Shown: piece after piece, positions 8,976 through 16,195 of the stretch
Numbering within the stretch: the first letter of the stretch is position 1
How the letters are laid out: each line of letters opens with the position of its first letter
Source: Hyphomonas sp.
Lineage (GTDB): Bacteria; Pseudomonadota; Alphaproteobacteria; Caulobacterales; Hyphomonadaceae
Reading direction: 5' to 3'
Assembly (NCBI GenBank): GCA_016124495.1
Contig: WGNP01000012.1
Location: forward strand, 1-64,000
Length of the DNA: 64,000 nt
The notes under the pieces: generated by a model
What the model saw: the letters and a program-made list of their open reading frames with translations, nothing else
The model's database searches: none
What the model was told of the DNA's origin: nothing
Program-made: the position numbers and the translations under genes

Positions 8976-9811
8976 GACTGTCTGATGAGATGAACTTTCC
9001 CCACCCTGTTCTGGCGGGCTGGCGTAATGATTTCAGTGCGGGCCGTTTCGACGTCGATGTGGCTTATCGCATCAGCAAGACGGATGGTCGTCTCGATCTG
9101 GCATTCCAGGGGCACCTTGAAAGCAAAGCCATCGAAACTCTGATCGCGGACGGTGCCGCGATGCTGGGCTGCTTCGTTACCTGCAGGGCGACCGGTCTGA
9201 GGCGGCTGATCGAACTGGGAAAGCTCCCGGGCACTTACAGCTTCGCAAGCGGAGAATTGCTCGAGACCGTAACGATCCGTCCTATCGTCTGGCTACTGAA
9301 GGACATAGCCGGCTGGACGCCACAGGACGTTCATGCCGAATTCGGCGCGCCTCAGGCCGTCAGCGCGGGCGACATCGTCGCGATGAGCGAAGAGCTTGTG
9401 ATCACGGTCGATCAGGCAGAGCTTCCCGCGCTTGAAACCATCTTTGATTTGAAGATCAATGAGACGCTTCCGGACGGACAATTCGATATTGACCTCACCC
9501 GGGAACGAGTGACGATCCTCGCCAGCCGGGATACCAAGCATCTCGTGGATACGCTGCGCGCAACCACCGAAGCGGCTGCAGCCTCTGTTTTCAACAGTCT
9601 CTATGTTCCGGCCGTCATGACCATTCTCACCGAGCTCGATCAGGGCGGCTCAGCACAGTTCGAAGGTCTCCGGTGGCTGGAACCGTTTCTGAGGCGATGC
9701 GAGAAGCTGAAACTGTCGCCCTCGTCGGCCACGGCATTCCGGGATGCTCAGCGCCTGCTTGAACTTCCCTTTCATCAACTTCAAATTCTGACGGGCGTCG
9801 CCGATGACTGA
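8972..9811 (+). CDS. Unrecognised protein following the GHKL ATPase
   Basis: A 279-residue soluble protein whose ATG overlaps the ATPase stop by 4 bases (ATGA), so the two are translationally coupled. It starts MRLSDEMNFPHPVLAGWRND. Nothing resembles a catalytic motif, transmembrane segment or signal peptide. The C-terminal third contains VPAVMTILTELDQG and WLEPFLRRCEKLKL and looks helical. I do not recognise the family. Its position implies a structural or targeting subunit acting with the ATPase. The reading frame is intact and ends 22 bases before the IS256 element. Confidence 0.75.
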   Translation: MRLSDEMNFPHPVLAGWRNDFSAGRFDVDVAYRISKTDGRLDLAFQGHLESKAIETLIADGAAMLGCFVTCRATGLRRLIELGKLPGTYSFASGELLETVTIRPIVWLLKDIAGWTPQDVHAEFGAPQAVSAGDIVAMSEELVITVDQAELPALETIFDLKINETLPDGQFDIDLTRERVTILASRDTKHLVDTLRATTEAAAASVFNSLYVPAVMTILTELDQGGSAQFEGLRWLEPFLRRCEKLKLSPSSATAFRDAQRLLELPFHQLQILTGVADD

Positions 9812-9833
9812 ATTTCCGATTAAGTTGAGATAT
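9804..9833 (+). pseudogene. Fourth operon gene, 5' stub truncated by IS256
   Basis: An ATG at 9804 overlaps the stop codon of the preceding gene (ATGACTGA), the coupling arrangement used elsewhere in this operon. It opens a frame reading MTEFPIKLRY before meeting the left end of the IS256 element at about 9834. Beyond the element the sequence belongs to an unrelated EAL-domain gene, so the body of this gene has been deleted from this locus. Ten codons are too few to name the family. Confidence 0.5.
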
Positions 9834-9869
9834 GCCCAAAAGTTGGTGATGCCCCTCGTCAGGCGGCAT
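9834..9869 (+). repeat. IS256 left inverted repeat
   Basis: Begins GCCCAAAAGTTGGTGATG and ends CAGGCGGCAT. It pairs with the right end after one base of slippage near the tip and about seven mismatched bases in the middle. The end overlaps the 3' end of the transposase gene, which stops at 9859. Confidence 0.75.
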
Positions 9870-11115
9870 TTGAAACCTGCTTGATCCCGTCTTTGAACAC
9901 AACCCCCTGAATGACCTCCGGCAGACGGTTTGGCCCGGAGATTTTGCGCCATTTCTTTTTGGCTGACATCATCAGCCGGAAGACCATGGCGAGGGCTGTT
10001 TTTCGGTTCAGGCATCCCTTGGTCTTCCGGGTGCGGTTTCGGACCGTGGCAAAGATGCTCTCGATCGGGTTCGTTGTCCTGATGTGCTTCCAATGCTCGG
10101 CCGGGAAGTCGTAGAAGGCGAGCAGTTCGTCACGGTCCTTGACCAGCTTGCCGACGGCCTTCTCGTATTTCACGCCATAGTTTTCGACGAACAGATCGAA
10201 GGCTGCATTTGCCTCTTTCTTCGTCTCAGCCATCCAGATGTCTTGCAGATCCGACTTCGCCTTGTCGTGCAGGGACTTCGGTAACGCGCCAAGGACGTTC
10301 GCAGTTTTGTGAACCCAGCATCTCTGCTCACGTGTCTTGGGGAAGACATCCCTCAGGGCCGCCCAGAACCCAAGGGCGCCGTCGCCTGTAGCCAGGTCAG
10401 GCGGGATGGTCAGCCCACGTTTCTTCAGTCCTTCCAGAAGGTCGCGCCAGCTGTCTGCATTCTCCCGGAACCCGTCCGCGATTCCCAGAACGTCCTTCTC
10501 GCCGTATTCATCAGCGCCGATAATCACCAGCATGCACTGGCGATCGCCATCCAGGCGCGGCGTGAAGTAAACACCGTCCGCCCAGATGTAGACATAGCGC
10601 CTGGTTTTCAGATCGCGTTTGCGCCAGGTCTCGTATTCCTCCCACCAGACCGCCTTCAGACGTGTGATGGTCGACGATGACAACCCCTCGGCATCCGGAC
10701 CCAGAAGCGCCGCCAGCGCCTCGCTGAAATCCCCGGTCGAGACGCCCTTCAGGTAAAGCCAGGGCAGCAGTTCTTCGATGGATTTCGCCTTACGCAAATA
10801 CGGCGGAACCAGCGCCGAGCGGAACCTGATCCTGCTGCCGTCCACATTGGACCCGCGGTCCCGGACGCGCGGCACCTGCACAGGCACAGTCCCGATCCCG
10901 GTCATCACGTCACGCTCCGGCAGGAACCCGTGGCGCACCAGACGCTGGCGGCCGTCTTCGTCCAGGAGATGGGCATAGTCTGCAATGAAGGTGGAGACTT
11001 CGGCCTGGACCGCGGTGCGCAGGAGCTCCTTCGCGCCGGCCTGGATCACCGCAGTCAGCGGATCCGGCGAAAATTCAGATGGCAATGCGAACGGTACAAC
11101 GGTAGATTTGGTCAT
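9859..11115 (-). CDS. IS256-family (mutator-type) transposase
   Basis: A 418-residue DDE transposase, full length for the family (about 400). The catalytic residues are visible: D180 in YIWADGVYF, D245 in LATGDGALGFW and E352 in TTNPIESIF. The mutator-family C-x2-H pair is in RCWVHK at 266-269, between the second Asp and the Glu. The N-terminus includes the FLPERDVMTGIGTVPVQVPRVRD region typical of these proteins. No frameshift or stop is present, so the element may still be active. It reads opposite to the operon it interrupts. Confidence 0.95.
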   Translation of the reverse strand: MTKSTVVPFALPSEFSPDPLTAVIQAGAKELLRTAVQAEVSTFIADYAHLLDEDGRQRLVRHGFLPERDVMTGIGTVPVQVPRVRDRGSNVDGSRIRFRSALVPPYLRKAKSIEELLPWLYLKGVSTGDFSEALAALLGPDAEGLSSSTITRLKAVWWEEYETWRKRDLKTRRYVYIWADGVYFTPRLDGDRQCMLVIIGADEYGEKDVLGIADGFRENADSWRDLLEGLKKRGLTIPPDLATGDGALGFWAALRDVFPKTREQRCWVHKTANVLGALPKSLHDKAKSDLQDIWMAETKKEANAAFDLFVENYGVKYEKAVGKLVKDRDELLAFYDFPAEHWKHIRTTNPIESIFATVRNRTRKTKGCLNRKTALAMVFRLMMSAKKKWRKISGPNRLPEVIQGVVFKDGIKQVSNAA

Positions 11116-11170
11116 GGCGGCATATCCTTTTCTCTTTGAGAATCGACGGCGTCTTCAACACCGCCATGAT

Positions 11171-11205
11171 ATGCCGCCTGCTTCAGGCCATCACCAACTT
11201 TCGGC
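11171..11205 (-). repeat. IS256 right inverted repeat
   Basis: Read on the minus strand it begins GCCGAAAGTTGGTGATGG and ends CAGGCGGCAT, matching the left end. It lies upstream of the transposase start at 11115 and probably holds its promoter. Confidence 0.75.
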
Positions 11206-11391
11206 TATAACTCGCGTGCCGGCATCCGCCTCGCCAGCCAGCTAAATCTCGCTTGCTGCGGAGAAGGTATCGAGACCGAGGAGGCAGCCATACATGTCGC
11301 GTCGCTGGGTGCAGACGAAATCCAGAGTTACTGGCTTGGTAAGCCGCAACTTGTTCGCGCAAGCGGCTTACTTTTCAAATGCGCCTCATAA
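11206..11391 (+). pseudogene. EAL-domain c-di-GMP phosphodiesterase, 3' remnant
   Basis: An open frame running straight out of the IS right end to a stop at 11389-11391 encodes the last 61 residues of an EAL domain. It includes IRLASQLNLACCGEGIETEE, equivalent to the conserved lAxxLxlxvvAEGVEt motif, and LGADEIQSYWLGKPQ, equivalent to LGcdxxQGYxfxkP. The catalytic N-terminal part is missing, so the fragment is inactive. The in-frame junction exactly at the IS end shows that the rest was lost with the IS event. Confidence 0.82.
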
Positions 11392-11549
11392 GGCAAGCGG
11401 CGTTGCAAAAAAGCCAGAACGTCTTTCGGGGCTGCCAGCTTGACCTGAACAGTTTGTCGCGTAAGTCATTAATCAGAAAGATTCGCGTGCGGTCTACGAG
11501 AAGGCGCGCTTCGGACAACCCCGGCTGGAATGCGCTGGAGCAGAACAGC

Positions 11550-11894
11550 ATGTTTGGAAAGAAGCCCCCAAAAATCGAGAAGTCCCAGATCGAGCGCGCG
11601 CTCGGCAGCTCCCAGCCCGTGCCGGCGGAGGCTGCCAAAGTTTCGCGGAACATCGACAAGCGCAGGTCGCCACGCCGGAAAATCTGGGCACCATGCCGGT
11701 TGACCTGGATGCCCAATGGCAGTGCCGATGGAATGTGCGTCGATGTATCAGAAACCGGCGCCTTGATAAGGTTCGGAAACAAGCACGTCGTGCCGGCCCA
11801 TCTCAGGCTCACCTGTCCCCGGTTCAACCTGAACTGCGATTGCGAGGTTATAAGGCAGGACGGTCTCGATGTCTCAGTGCGGTTTGTTGCTTAG
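11550..11894 (+). CDS. PilZ-domain c-di-GMP-binding protein
   Basis: A 114-residue protein. A disordered, charged N-terminus is followed by a PilZ domain. The c-di-GMP-binding signature is present as the arginine motif RRSPRRK (about 38-44) and the D-x-S-x-x-G motif in DVSETGA (about 66-72). PilZ proteins act as second-messenger receptors controlling motility, surface polysaccharide or cell cycle. The ATG at 11550 is chosen over longer in-frame extensions because they read through the sequence after the EAL remnant; GGAG lies 10 bases upstream. Its neighbour was once an EAL phosphodiesterase gene, so the two may have formed a c-di-GMP unit. Confidence 0.85.
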   Translation: MFGKKPPKIEKSQIERALGSSQPVPAEAAKVSRNIDKRRSPRRKIWAPCRLTWMPNGSADGMCVDVSETGALIRFGNKHVVPAHLRLTCPRFNLNCDCEVIRQDGLDVSVRFVA

Positions 11895-12277
11895 TTGCAA
11901 TCTGAATAATTTGCAGGGTTCAGAGGAAAGACCTGTAAACTCAATGCCGAGCCGCGTCTCGGCGACGGCGCCCGGGCCCTTGCATTTTGGCGACTATGCA
12001 GGTCCGCCAATAGTCCAGACAGATGATCGGCAGCGCCAAGCCCGCGCTTTATCGGTTGCCGACCGGCTCGAATGGGCCACAATAACGAACAGGCCATCGC
12101 TGCTGGGACCGTCCGTAGTCCTCCCGCATTCCAGCCGTTCAGGGGATGGCCGCACTCTGGCTGGCATCGCATATTCAAACTGAGGGACGATCGCCTGGTC
12201 CGGACTTGCCCGGAAACGTGGGTTGGGGCATAGGGCCCGGCCGCTCAGAAACCATATAATCATGAGGGAGGGCAGAC
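11895..12277. other. Intergenic stretch with no supported gene
   Basis: About 380 bases between the PilZ gene and the MATE gene. Several overlapping frames of 70-100 codons exist on both strands, but none shows recognisable protein sequence or a good ribosome binding site. The last 80 or so bases should hold the MATE promoter. I see no hairpin or repeat worth calling. Confidence 0.5.
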
Positions 12278-13714
12278 ATGACGACGTCGCGGCTGCCCGC
12301 CTGGGCTCGGCCCTCGGATGTTGCCGATCTTATGCGCCTGTCGGTGCCGATCGCCATCAGCCGGATGGCAGTGATGCTGATGGGCGTGACCGACGCCATC
12401 GTGCTCGGCCAGTTTGCGCCGGCTGAACTCGCCTATGTGCTGAACGCCTGGCTGCCGATGGGCATTTCGCTGGGGCTCGGCCTTGGCATCCTGCTCGGCG
12501 TGCAGGTGCTCACCTCCGAGCTCCTCGGCGTCGGCCGGGAGAAGGATTCCGGCCGGATCTTCCGGCGCGGGCTTCTCTGGGGCGCGCTGCTCGGCGGCGC
12601 GCTGACCCTGCTGCTGATCCCGACCGCAGGCTCGTTCTTTCACTGGATCTTCGTGACCATCGCTCCGCCGAGCGAAGCTGCCGGCATCGATGCGCCGCCG
12701 GAAGTCGTCGCGGCAGAGACCGCCTCGGTCACGCGCATCCTCGCCTTCGGCCTGATGGGTCACATGCTCAGCCAGGCCTGCAGCTATTACCTCGAAGCGC
12801 TGCGCCGGCCGCTGCTCGTCACGATCGTCATGTATGGCGGCGTCCTGCTGAACCTGTTCCTCAATCTGGCCTTTGTCGGCGGCTGGTGGGGCATGCCGCA
12901 GATGGGCGCCGAAGGCGTCGCCTGGGCCACATCGATCACGCGCTGGATGATCGTCATTGTCATGCTGATCCTCGTCGCGCGCCTCACGCCCGGCTTCCGG
13001 CGCTCGCCCGCTGCGCCTGCGGGCGAAGCGCGCCGCCAGCTGGAAGTCGGCACGGGCACGGCGATCAGCAATGTCGCCGAATGGGGCGGTTTCAACATCA
13101 CCTATGTGATCGCAACCTGGATCTCGATCGCGGCGAATTCGGTCTACGGCTACACCGTGCAGGTGATGGGCCTCTGCTTCATGTTCTATCTCGGCATTGC
13201 CTCGGCGACGTCGGTGCGGGTGGCCGAAGCCATCGGACGAGGCGAGGCGCAGGAAGTCAGGAATGCCGGGCGCCTCGGCGTGGTCGCCACGATTGCCATG
13301 GGCCTCATACTGGCCATCATCCTCACGCTGTTTGCCGGGCCCATCTCGACGCTGCTGGTGCGCGAGGACGCCGTCATCGGCGGCGTGGCGCTGGCGCCTG
13401 CGATTGCAGCGCTGCTCTGGCTCGCGGCGCTGGCGACCATCTTTGACGGGCTGCAGGCCACGGCCTCCTTCGCCTTGCGCGCGCAAGGCATGGTCTGGCT
13501 GCCGACCGCCATCCATATCGGCTCGTTCTTCGTGGTGATGATCCCCGTCTGCTACTGGCTCGGCATCACGCAGGGCGGCGGCGCATTGGGCGTGCTGCAA
13601 GGCGCGATGGCGGGCGTGTTCGTGGCTGGCGCGCTGCAGGTGGCCCTTCTGGAATGGAAAGCGGCGCGCCCCATCAAGGAACGCGCCGCCGGATCCGTCT
13701 TCATATCCCACTGA
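12278..13714 (+). CDS. MATE-family multidrug efflux transporter
   Basis: A 478-residue inner-membrane protein with about 12 hydrophobic segments in two similar halves, as in NorM. MATE pumps export cationic drugs or metabolites in exchange for sodium or protons. The N-terminal VPIAISRMAVMLMGVTDAIV, containing the Asp found in TM1 of the family, and the mid-protein VGTGTAISNVAEWGGFNITY of the second half are typical. AGGGAGGGC precedes the ATG, a strong ribosome binding site. It is convergent with the HU gene 13 bases away. Substrate unknown. Confidence 0.92.
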   Translation: MTTSRLPAWARPSDVADLMRLSVPIAISRMAVMLMGVTDAIVLGQFAPAELAYVLNAWLPMGISLGLGLGILLGVQVLTSELLGVGREKDSGRIFRRGLLWGALLGGALTLLLIPTAGSFFHWIFVTIAPPSEAAGIDAPPEVVAAETASVTRILAFGLMGHMLSQACSYYLEALRRPLLVTIVMYGGVLLNLFLNLAFVGGWWGMPQMGAEGVAWATSITRWMIVIVMLILVARLTPGFRRSPAAPAGEARRQLEVGTGTAISNVAEWGGFNITYVIATWISIAANSVYGYTVQVMGLCFMFYLGIASATSVRVAEAIGRGEAQEVRNAGRLGVVATIAMGLILAIILTLFAGPISTLLVREDAVIGGVALAPAIAALLWLAALATIFDGLQATASFALRAQGMVWLPTAIHIGSFFVVMIPVCYWLGITQGGGALGVLQGAMAGVFVAGALQVALLEWKAARPIKERAAGSVFISH

Positions 13715-13727
13715 GGGGGCAGGACGC

Positions 13728-13994
13728 CTAGATGTCTTTGAGAACCGAGGCAGGCTTGAACGCCACCGAGGTTTTCTCAGGAATCTTGATCACTTCCTTG
13801 GTGGCCGGGTTACGGCCTTCACGGGCATTGCGCGTCTTGGCGACGAACGTGCCGAAACCAGCGATTGCAACCTGTTCGCGACCTTTGACCGAGCCTGCGA
13901 TGGTGTCGAAAACAGCGTCAACGGCCTTGCCGGCGTCGCTCTGGGACATGCCGCAAGCGGTGGCCACTGCTTTGGTCAGTTCACCCTTGTTCAT
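13728..13994 (-). CDS. hup: HU-family DNA-binding protein
   Basis: An 88-residue histone-like protein. The start MNKGELTKAVATACGMSQ, the GFGTFVAKTRNAREGRNP arm that inserts its proline into the DNA minor groove, and the ending FKPASVLKDI are all standard HU. It bends and compacts DNA without strong sequence preference, acting as a homodimer or with a second HU chain. AGGAG lies 7 bases before the ATG. It is monocistronic, with a perfect palindrome in its upstream region. Confidence 0.97.
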   Translation of the reverse strand: MNKGELTKAVATACGMSQSDAGKAVDAVFDTIAGSVKGREQVAIAGFGTFVAKTRNAREGRNPATKEVIKIPEKTSVAFKPASVLKDI

Positions 13995-14015
13995 AGGGGT
14001 TCTCCTCTAGATTAA

Positions 14016-14035
14016 AATGACGAGTAATCGTCATT
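14016..14035. promoter_or_regulatory. Perfect inverted repeat upstream of the HU gene
   Basis: AATGACGA-GTAA-TCGTCATT has 8-base arms and a 4-base loop, starting 22 bases upstream of the HU start codon. It could be an operator or a hairpin in the mRNA leader. The region between it and the divergent, distant neighbour has no other gene, so it most plausibly acts on hup. Confidence 0.45.
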
Positions 14036-14094
14036 GGGGCGACATACCCACGATTCGAAACCGATGGATATGCCGGAAGCCTAGTAGACACGGG

Positions 14095-15015
14095 CTAAAC
14101 GCCCAGAATCCAGCCCTCTTCCCCGGTAATGAGGGCGATCTGTTCTCCGGAAAGCGGTTTGCCTGTGGAAAAAATCGCTCCCAGCGCGTTTTTCTCGTCC
14201 AGATCCGCGTAGTGGCGGGCAATCTGGCGCACCTGGGCCTCATCGGCGACCTCGCCCTTCTCGGGCTTCGGCTTGACCAGGGAGGGGTAGACTTCAGCGA
14301 TCACGACCTCGATTCCGTCCAGCATTTCCGCTGTAACCGGGCCGCCTTCGCCCAGCTCGAACGGCCACACGCGGGCGTTCGGCCAGGCCTGTCGGAGGGC
14401 ATGCACATGCGGGATGCCGGTGAGGCTCTGGCTGCCGACCGATCCTGCGCCGTAAAGTTGCCAGCAGGATTTCGGCGACGCGCCCGGCACTGAGCGCAGA
14501 TGTTGTTCGGCGAGGCGGAACTCCGCGAGCGGCTTGTCGGGTGTGAACCCGGGTTTCGTTGTCGACAGGGTCGTCGCCTTGTCTGCCGGCGGCGCGCCCC
14601 AGAACGGAAACGGGCCTTTCGAGATCGTATAGTTAAGGCCGGCCGCGATCGCGAAGCGTGGACGCGAGTTGTTGTCCGGTTTGTCCTTGTAGCGCGTCGC
14701 GAGGTGGGCATGCATGGCCGCCCATGGCGCCTGCTTTGCTGTGTCGAGGCCCAGCGCCTTCGCTGTGCCTGCCGGATAGCCGAGCGAGAAGTCGAACCCG
14801 AGCAGCACCTTGTCGCCCCGCTTGGTGAGCTTGGCGACCACGTCCTCGATGAACGCGCGCGCCTTCAGGCGTGTGTCGATGTTCACCGCCTTGAACTGCA
14901 GCTTCAGCCGGGCGTCCTTCATCAGGACACCTATCCAGATGGAATTGGGACCAAGCGCGGGCCTCGCGGCCGCGCTCCAGTCCACCATGATGTAGGCGTC
15001 GAACAGGGCAGCCAT
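14095..15015 (-). CDS. Conserved hypothetical protein, possibly RNase H-like (DUF429-type)
   Basis: A 306-residue soluble protein. The N-terminal AYIMVDWSAAARP has an Asp at the end of a first hydrophobic strand, and VLLGFDFSLGYPAG has further acidic residues after a second. This is the pattern of RNase H-like folds such as DUF429. Homologues in Alphaproteobacteria are sometimes labelled as molybdopterin guanine dinucleotide synthesis proteins, which I consider unsupported. It lies 4 bases downstream of the oxidoreductase gene on the same strand, so the two form an operon. Biochemical function unknown. Confidence 0.65.
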   Translation of the reverse strand: MAALFDAYIMVDWSAAARPALGPNSIWIGVLMKDARLKLQFKAVNIDTRLKARAFIEDVVAKLTKRGDKVLLGFDFSLGYPAGTAKALGLDTAKQAPWAAMHAHLATRYKDKPDNNSRPRFAIAAGLNYTISKGPFPFWGAPPADKATTLSTTKPGFTPDKPLAEFRLAEQHLRSVPGASPKSCWQLYGAGSVGSQSLTGIPHVHALRQAWPNARVWPFELGEGGPVTAEMLDGIEVVIAEVYPSLVKPKPEKGEVADEAQVRQIARHYADLDEKNALGAIFSTGKPLSGEQIALITGEEGWILGV

Positions 15016-15019
15016 GGCG

Positions 15020-16042
15020 TTACGCGAGTTTGACCAGCATCTTGCCGGTATTGGCGCCGGTGAACAGACCGAGGAAGGCTTCAGGCGCCTTCTCGATTCC
15101 TGTCATCACGGTTTCCTCGTATTTCATCTGGCCGCCGGCGATCCACTTCGCCATGTCGGCCAGGAAAGCCGGCTGCATGTCGGCATGGGTGGAGACGATG
15201 AAGCCCTGCAGCTTCAGCTGCTTGCCGACCGCCTGGATGATGTTGTGCGGGCCGGTCGGCGTGCCGGTCTCGTTGTACTGTGCGATCATTCCGCACAGCG
15301 CGAACCGCGCCATCGGGCGGGCCATCTCGATGGCTGCTGTCAGATGGTCGCCGCCGACATTGTCGAAGTACACGTCTATGCCCTTGGGCGCGGCAGCGCG
15401 CAGGGCGGCCACGAGGCCTTCAAAGCCCCTGGCCTGCTTGTAATCGATCACGTGATCGGCGCCGAGCGACTTGACCAGCGCGCACTTGTCCGCCCCCCCG
15501 GCCGAGCCGATGACGGTCGCGCCTTTGATCTTCGCAATCTGCACGACGGTCGAGCCGACTGCGCCCGCAGCGCCCGAGACGAAGACGATGTCGGTGGGCT
15601 TCAGCTCCGCCACGCGCAGCAGGCCCGCATAGGCCGTCAGCCCTGGCATGCCGGCAACGCCCAGGAAGGCGCTTTCCGGCAGCCCCGTGGCGGGCAGTTT
15701 CTGTACCGCTGCGGCCGCAGGCTTGGCGGTCCACGCCGTGCGCCAGCCGAGGAAGGAGGAGACGAGATCGCCAACCTTGTAGTCAGGATGGGCGGAAGCC
15801 GTGACGCGCCCGACCGCGCCGCCCTGCAGCGTCTCGCCGATCTGGAACGGTGGCACATAGCTCTCGCGGTCATACATCCGGCCGCGCATGTACGGGTCCA
15901 CCGACATCCAGGTGTTTATGACCTGTATTTCACCCTCGCCGGGCGCCGCCACTTCAATCGTCTTCGTCTGGAAGTCCGAAAGTTTCGGCATGCCCACAGG
16001 GCGGGCCGCGAGGGACCATTCGGTCGAAGTCAGCTTGGCCAT
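15020..16042 (-). CDS. NADP-dependent MDR-family oxidoreductase (CurA-like)
   Basis: A 340-residue zinc-independent member of the medium-chain dehydrogenase/reductase superfamily, which reduce enones or other activated double bonds with NADPH. The N-terminal SVDPYMRGRM is diagnostic of the leukotriene B4 dehydrogenase/CurA group. The Rossmann fingerprint is VSGAAGAVGS, followed by VIGSAGGADKC, and YFDNVGG is also conserved. The ATG at 16042 has AAAGG 8 bases upstream; an ATG at 16048 is too close to that site. It precedes the 306-residue gene in an operon and is divergent from the Gfo/Idh/MocA gene. Confidence 0.9.
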   Translation of the reverse strand: MAKLTSTEWSLAARPVGMPKLSDFQTKTIEVAAPGEGEIQVINTWMSVDPYMRGRMYDRESYVPPFQIGETLQGGAVGRVTASAHPDYKVGDLVSSFLGWRTAWTAKPAAAAVQKLPATGLPESAFLGVAGMPGLTAYAGLLRVAELKPTDIVFVSGAAGAVGSTVVQIAKIKGATVIGSAGGADKCALVKSLGADHVIDYKQARGFEGLVAALRAAAPKGIDVYFDNVGGDHLTAAIEMARPMARFALCGMIAQYNETGTPTGPHNIIQAVGKQLKLQGFIVSTHADMQPAFLADMAKWIAGGQMKYEETVMTGIEKAPEAFLGLFTGANTGKMLVKLA

Positions 16043-16195
16043 ATCCATTACCTTTGTCTTGTTTTGTCTGGGTTTCACATGAACCGGCTGGCGCGACCTG
16101 TGAAGGGGGCCGGGCGAAGAATCCGGCGTGCCTGCGACACTTGCAGCCCGGCGCGCGCGGTGTCATTGCGGAAGGCAAAAGGGACGGGAAGCGGC

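Larger units (their letters stand above)
9834..11205 (-). mobile_element. IS256-family insertion sequence, apparently complete
   Basis: About 1.37 kb bounded by imperfect inverted repeats and containing one intact transposase gene read from the right end. The two ends share AAAGTTGGTGATG and CAGGCGGCAT. The bases just outside, GAGATAT on the left and TATAACT on the right, do not form the 8-9 base direct repeat expected of a simple IS256 insertion. The left flank is a defence gene and the right flank an EAL-domain gene, which points to an IS-associated deletion or recombination after insertion. Confidence 0.88.

Noticed and set aside
12260..13711. 483-codon frame antisense to the MATE gene
   Set aside because: His/Asp/Arg-rich shadow typical of the antisense strand of GC-rich membrane-protein genes; same for the long frames opposite purF (19164-20570), mrpD (35254-36420) and the third antiporter subunit (39016-40041).
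15014..16195. 394-codon upstream extension of the Gfo/Idh/MocA gene
   Set aside because: It is antisense to the MDR oxidoreductase gene; the nucleotide-binding motif begins right after the ATG at 16196.
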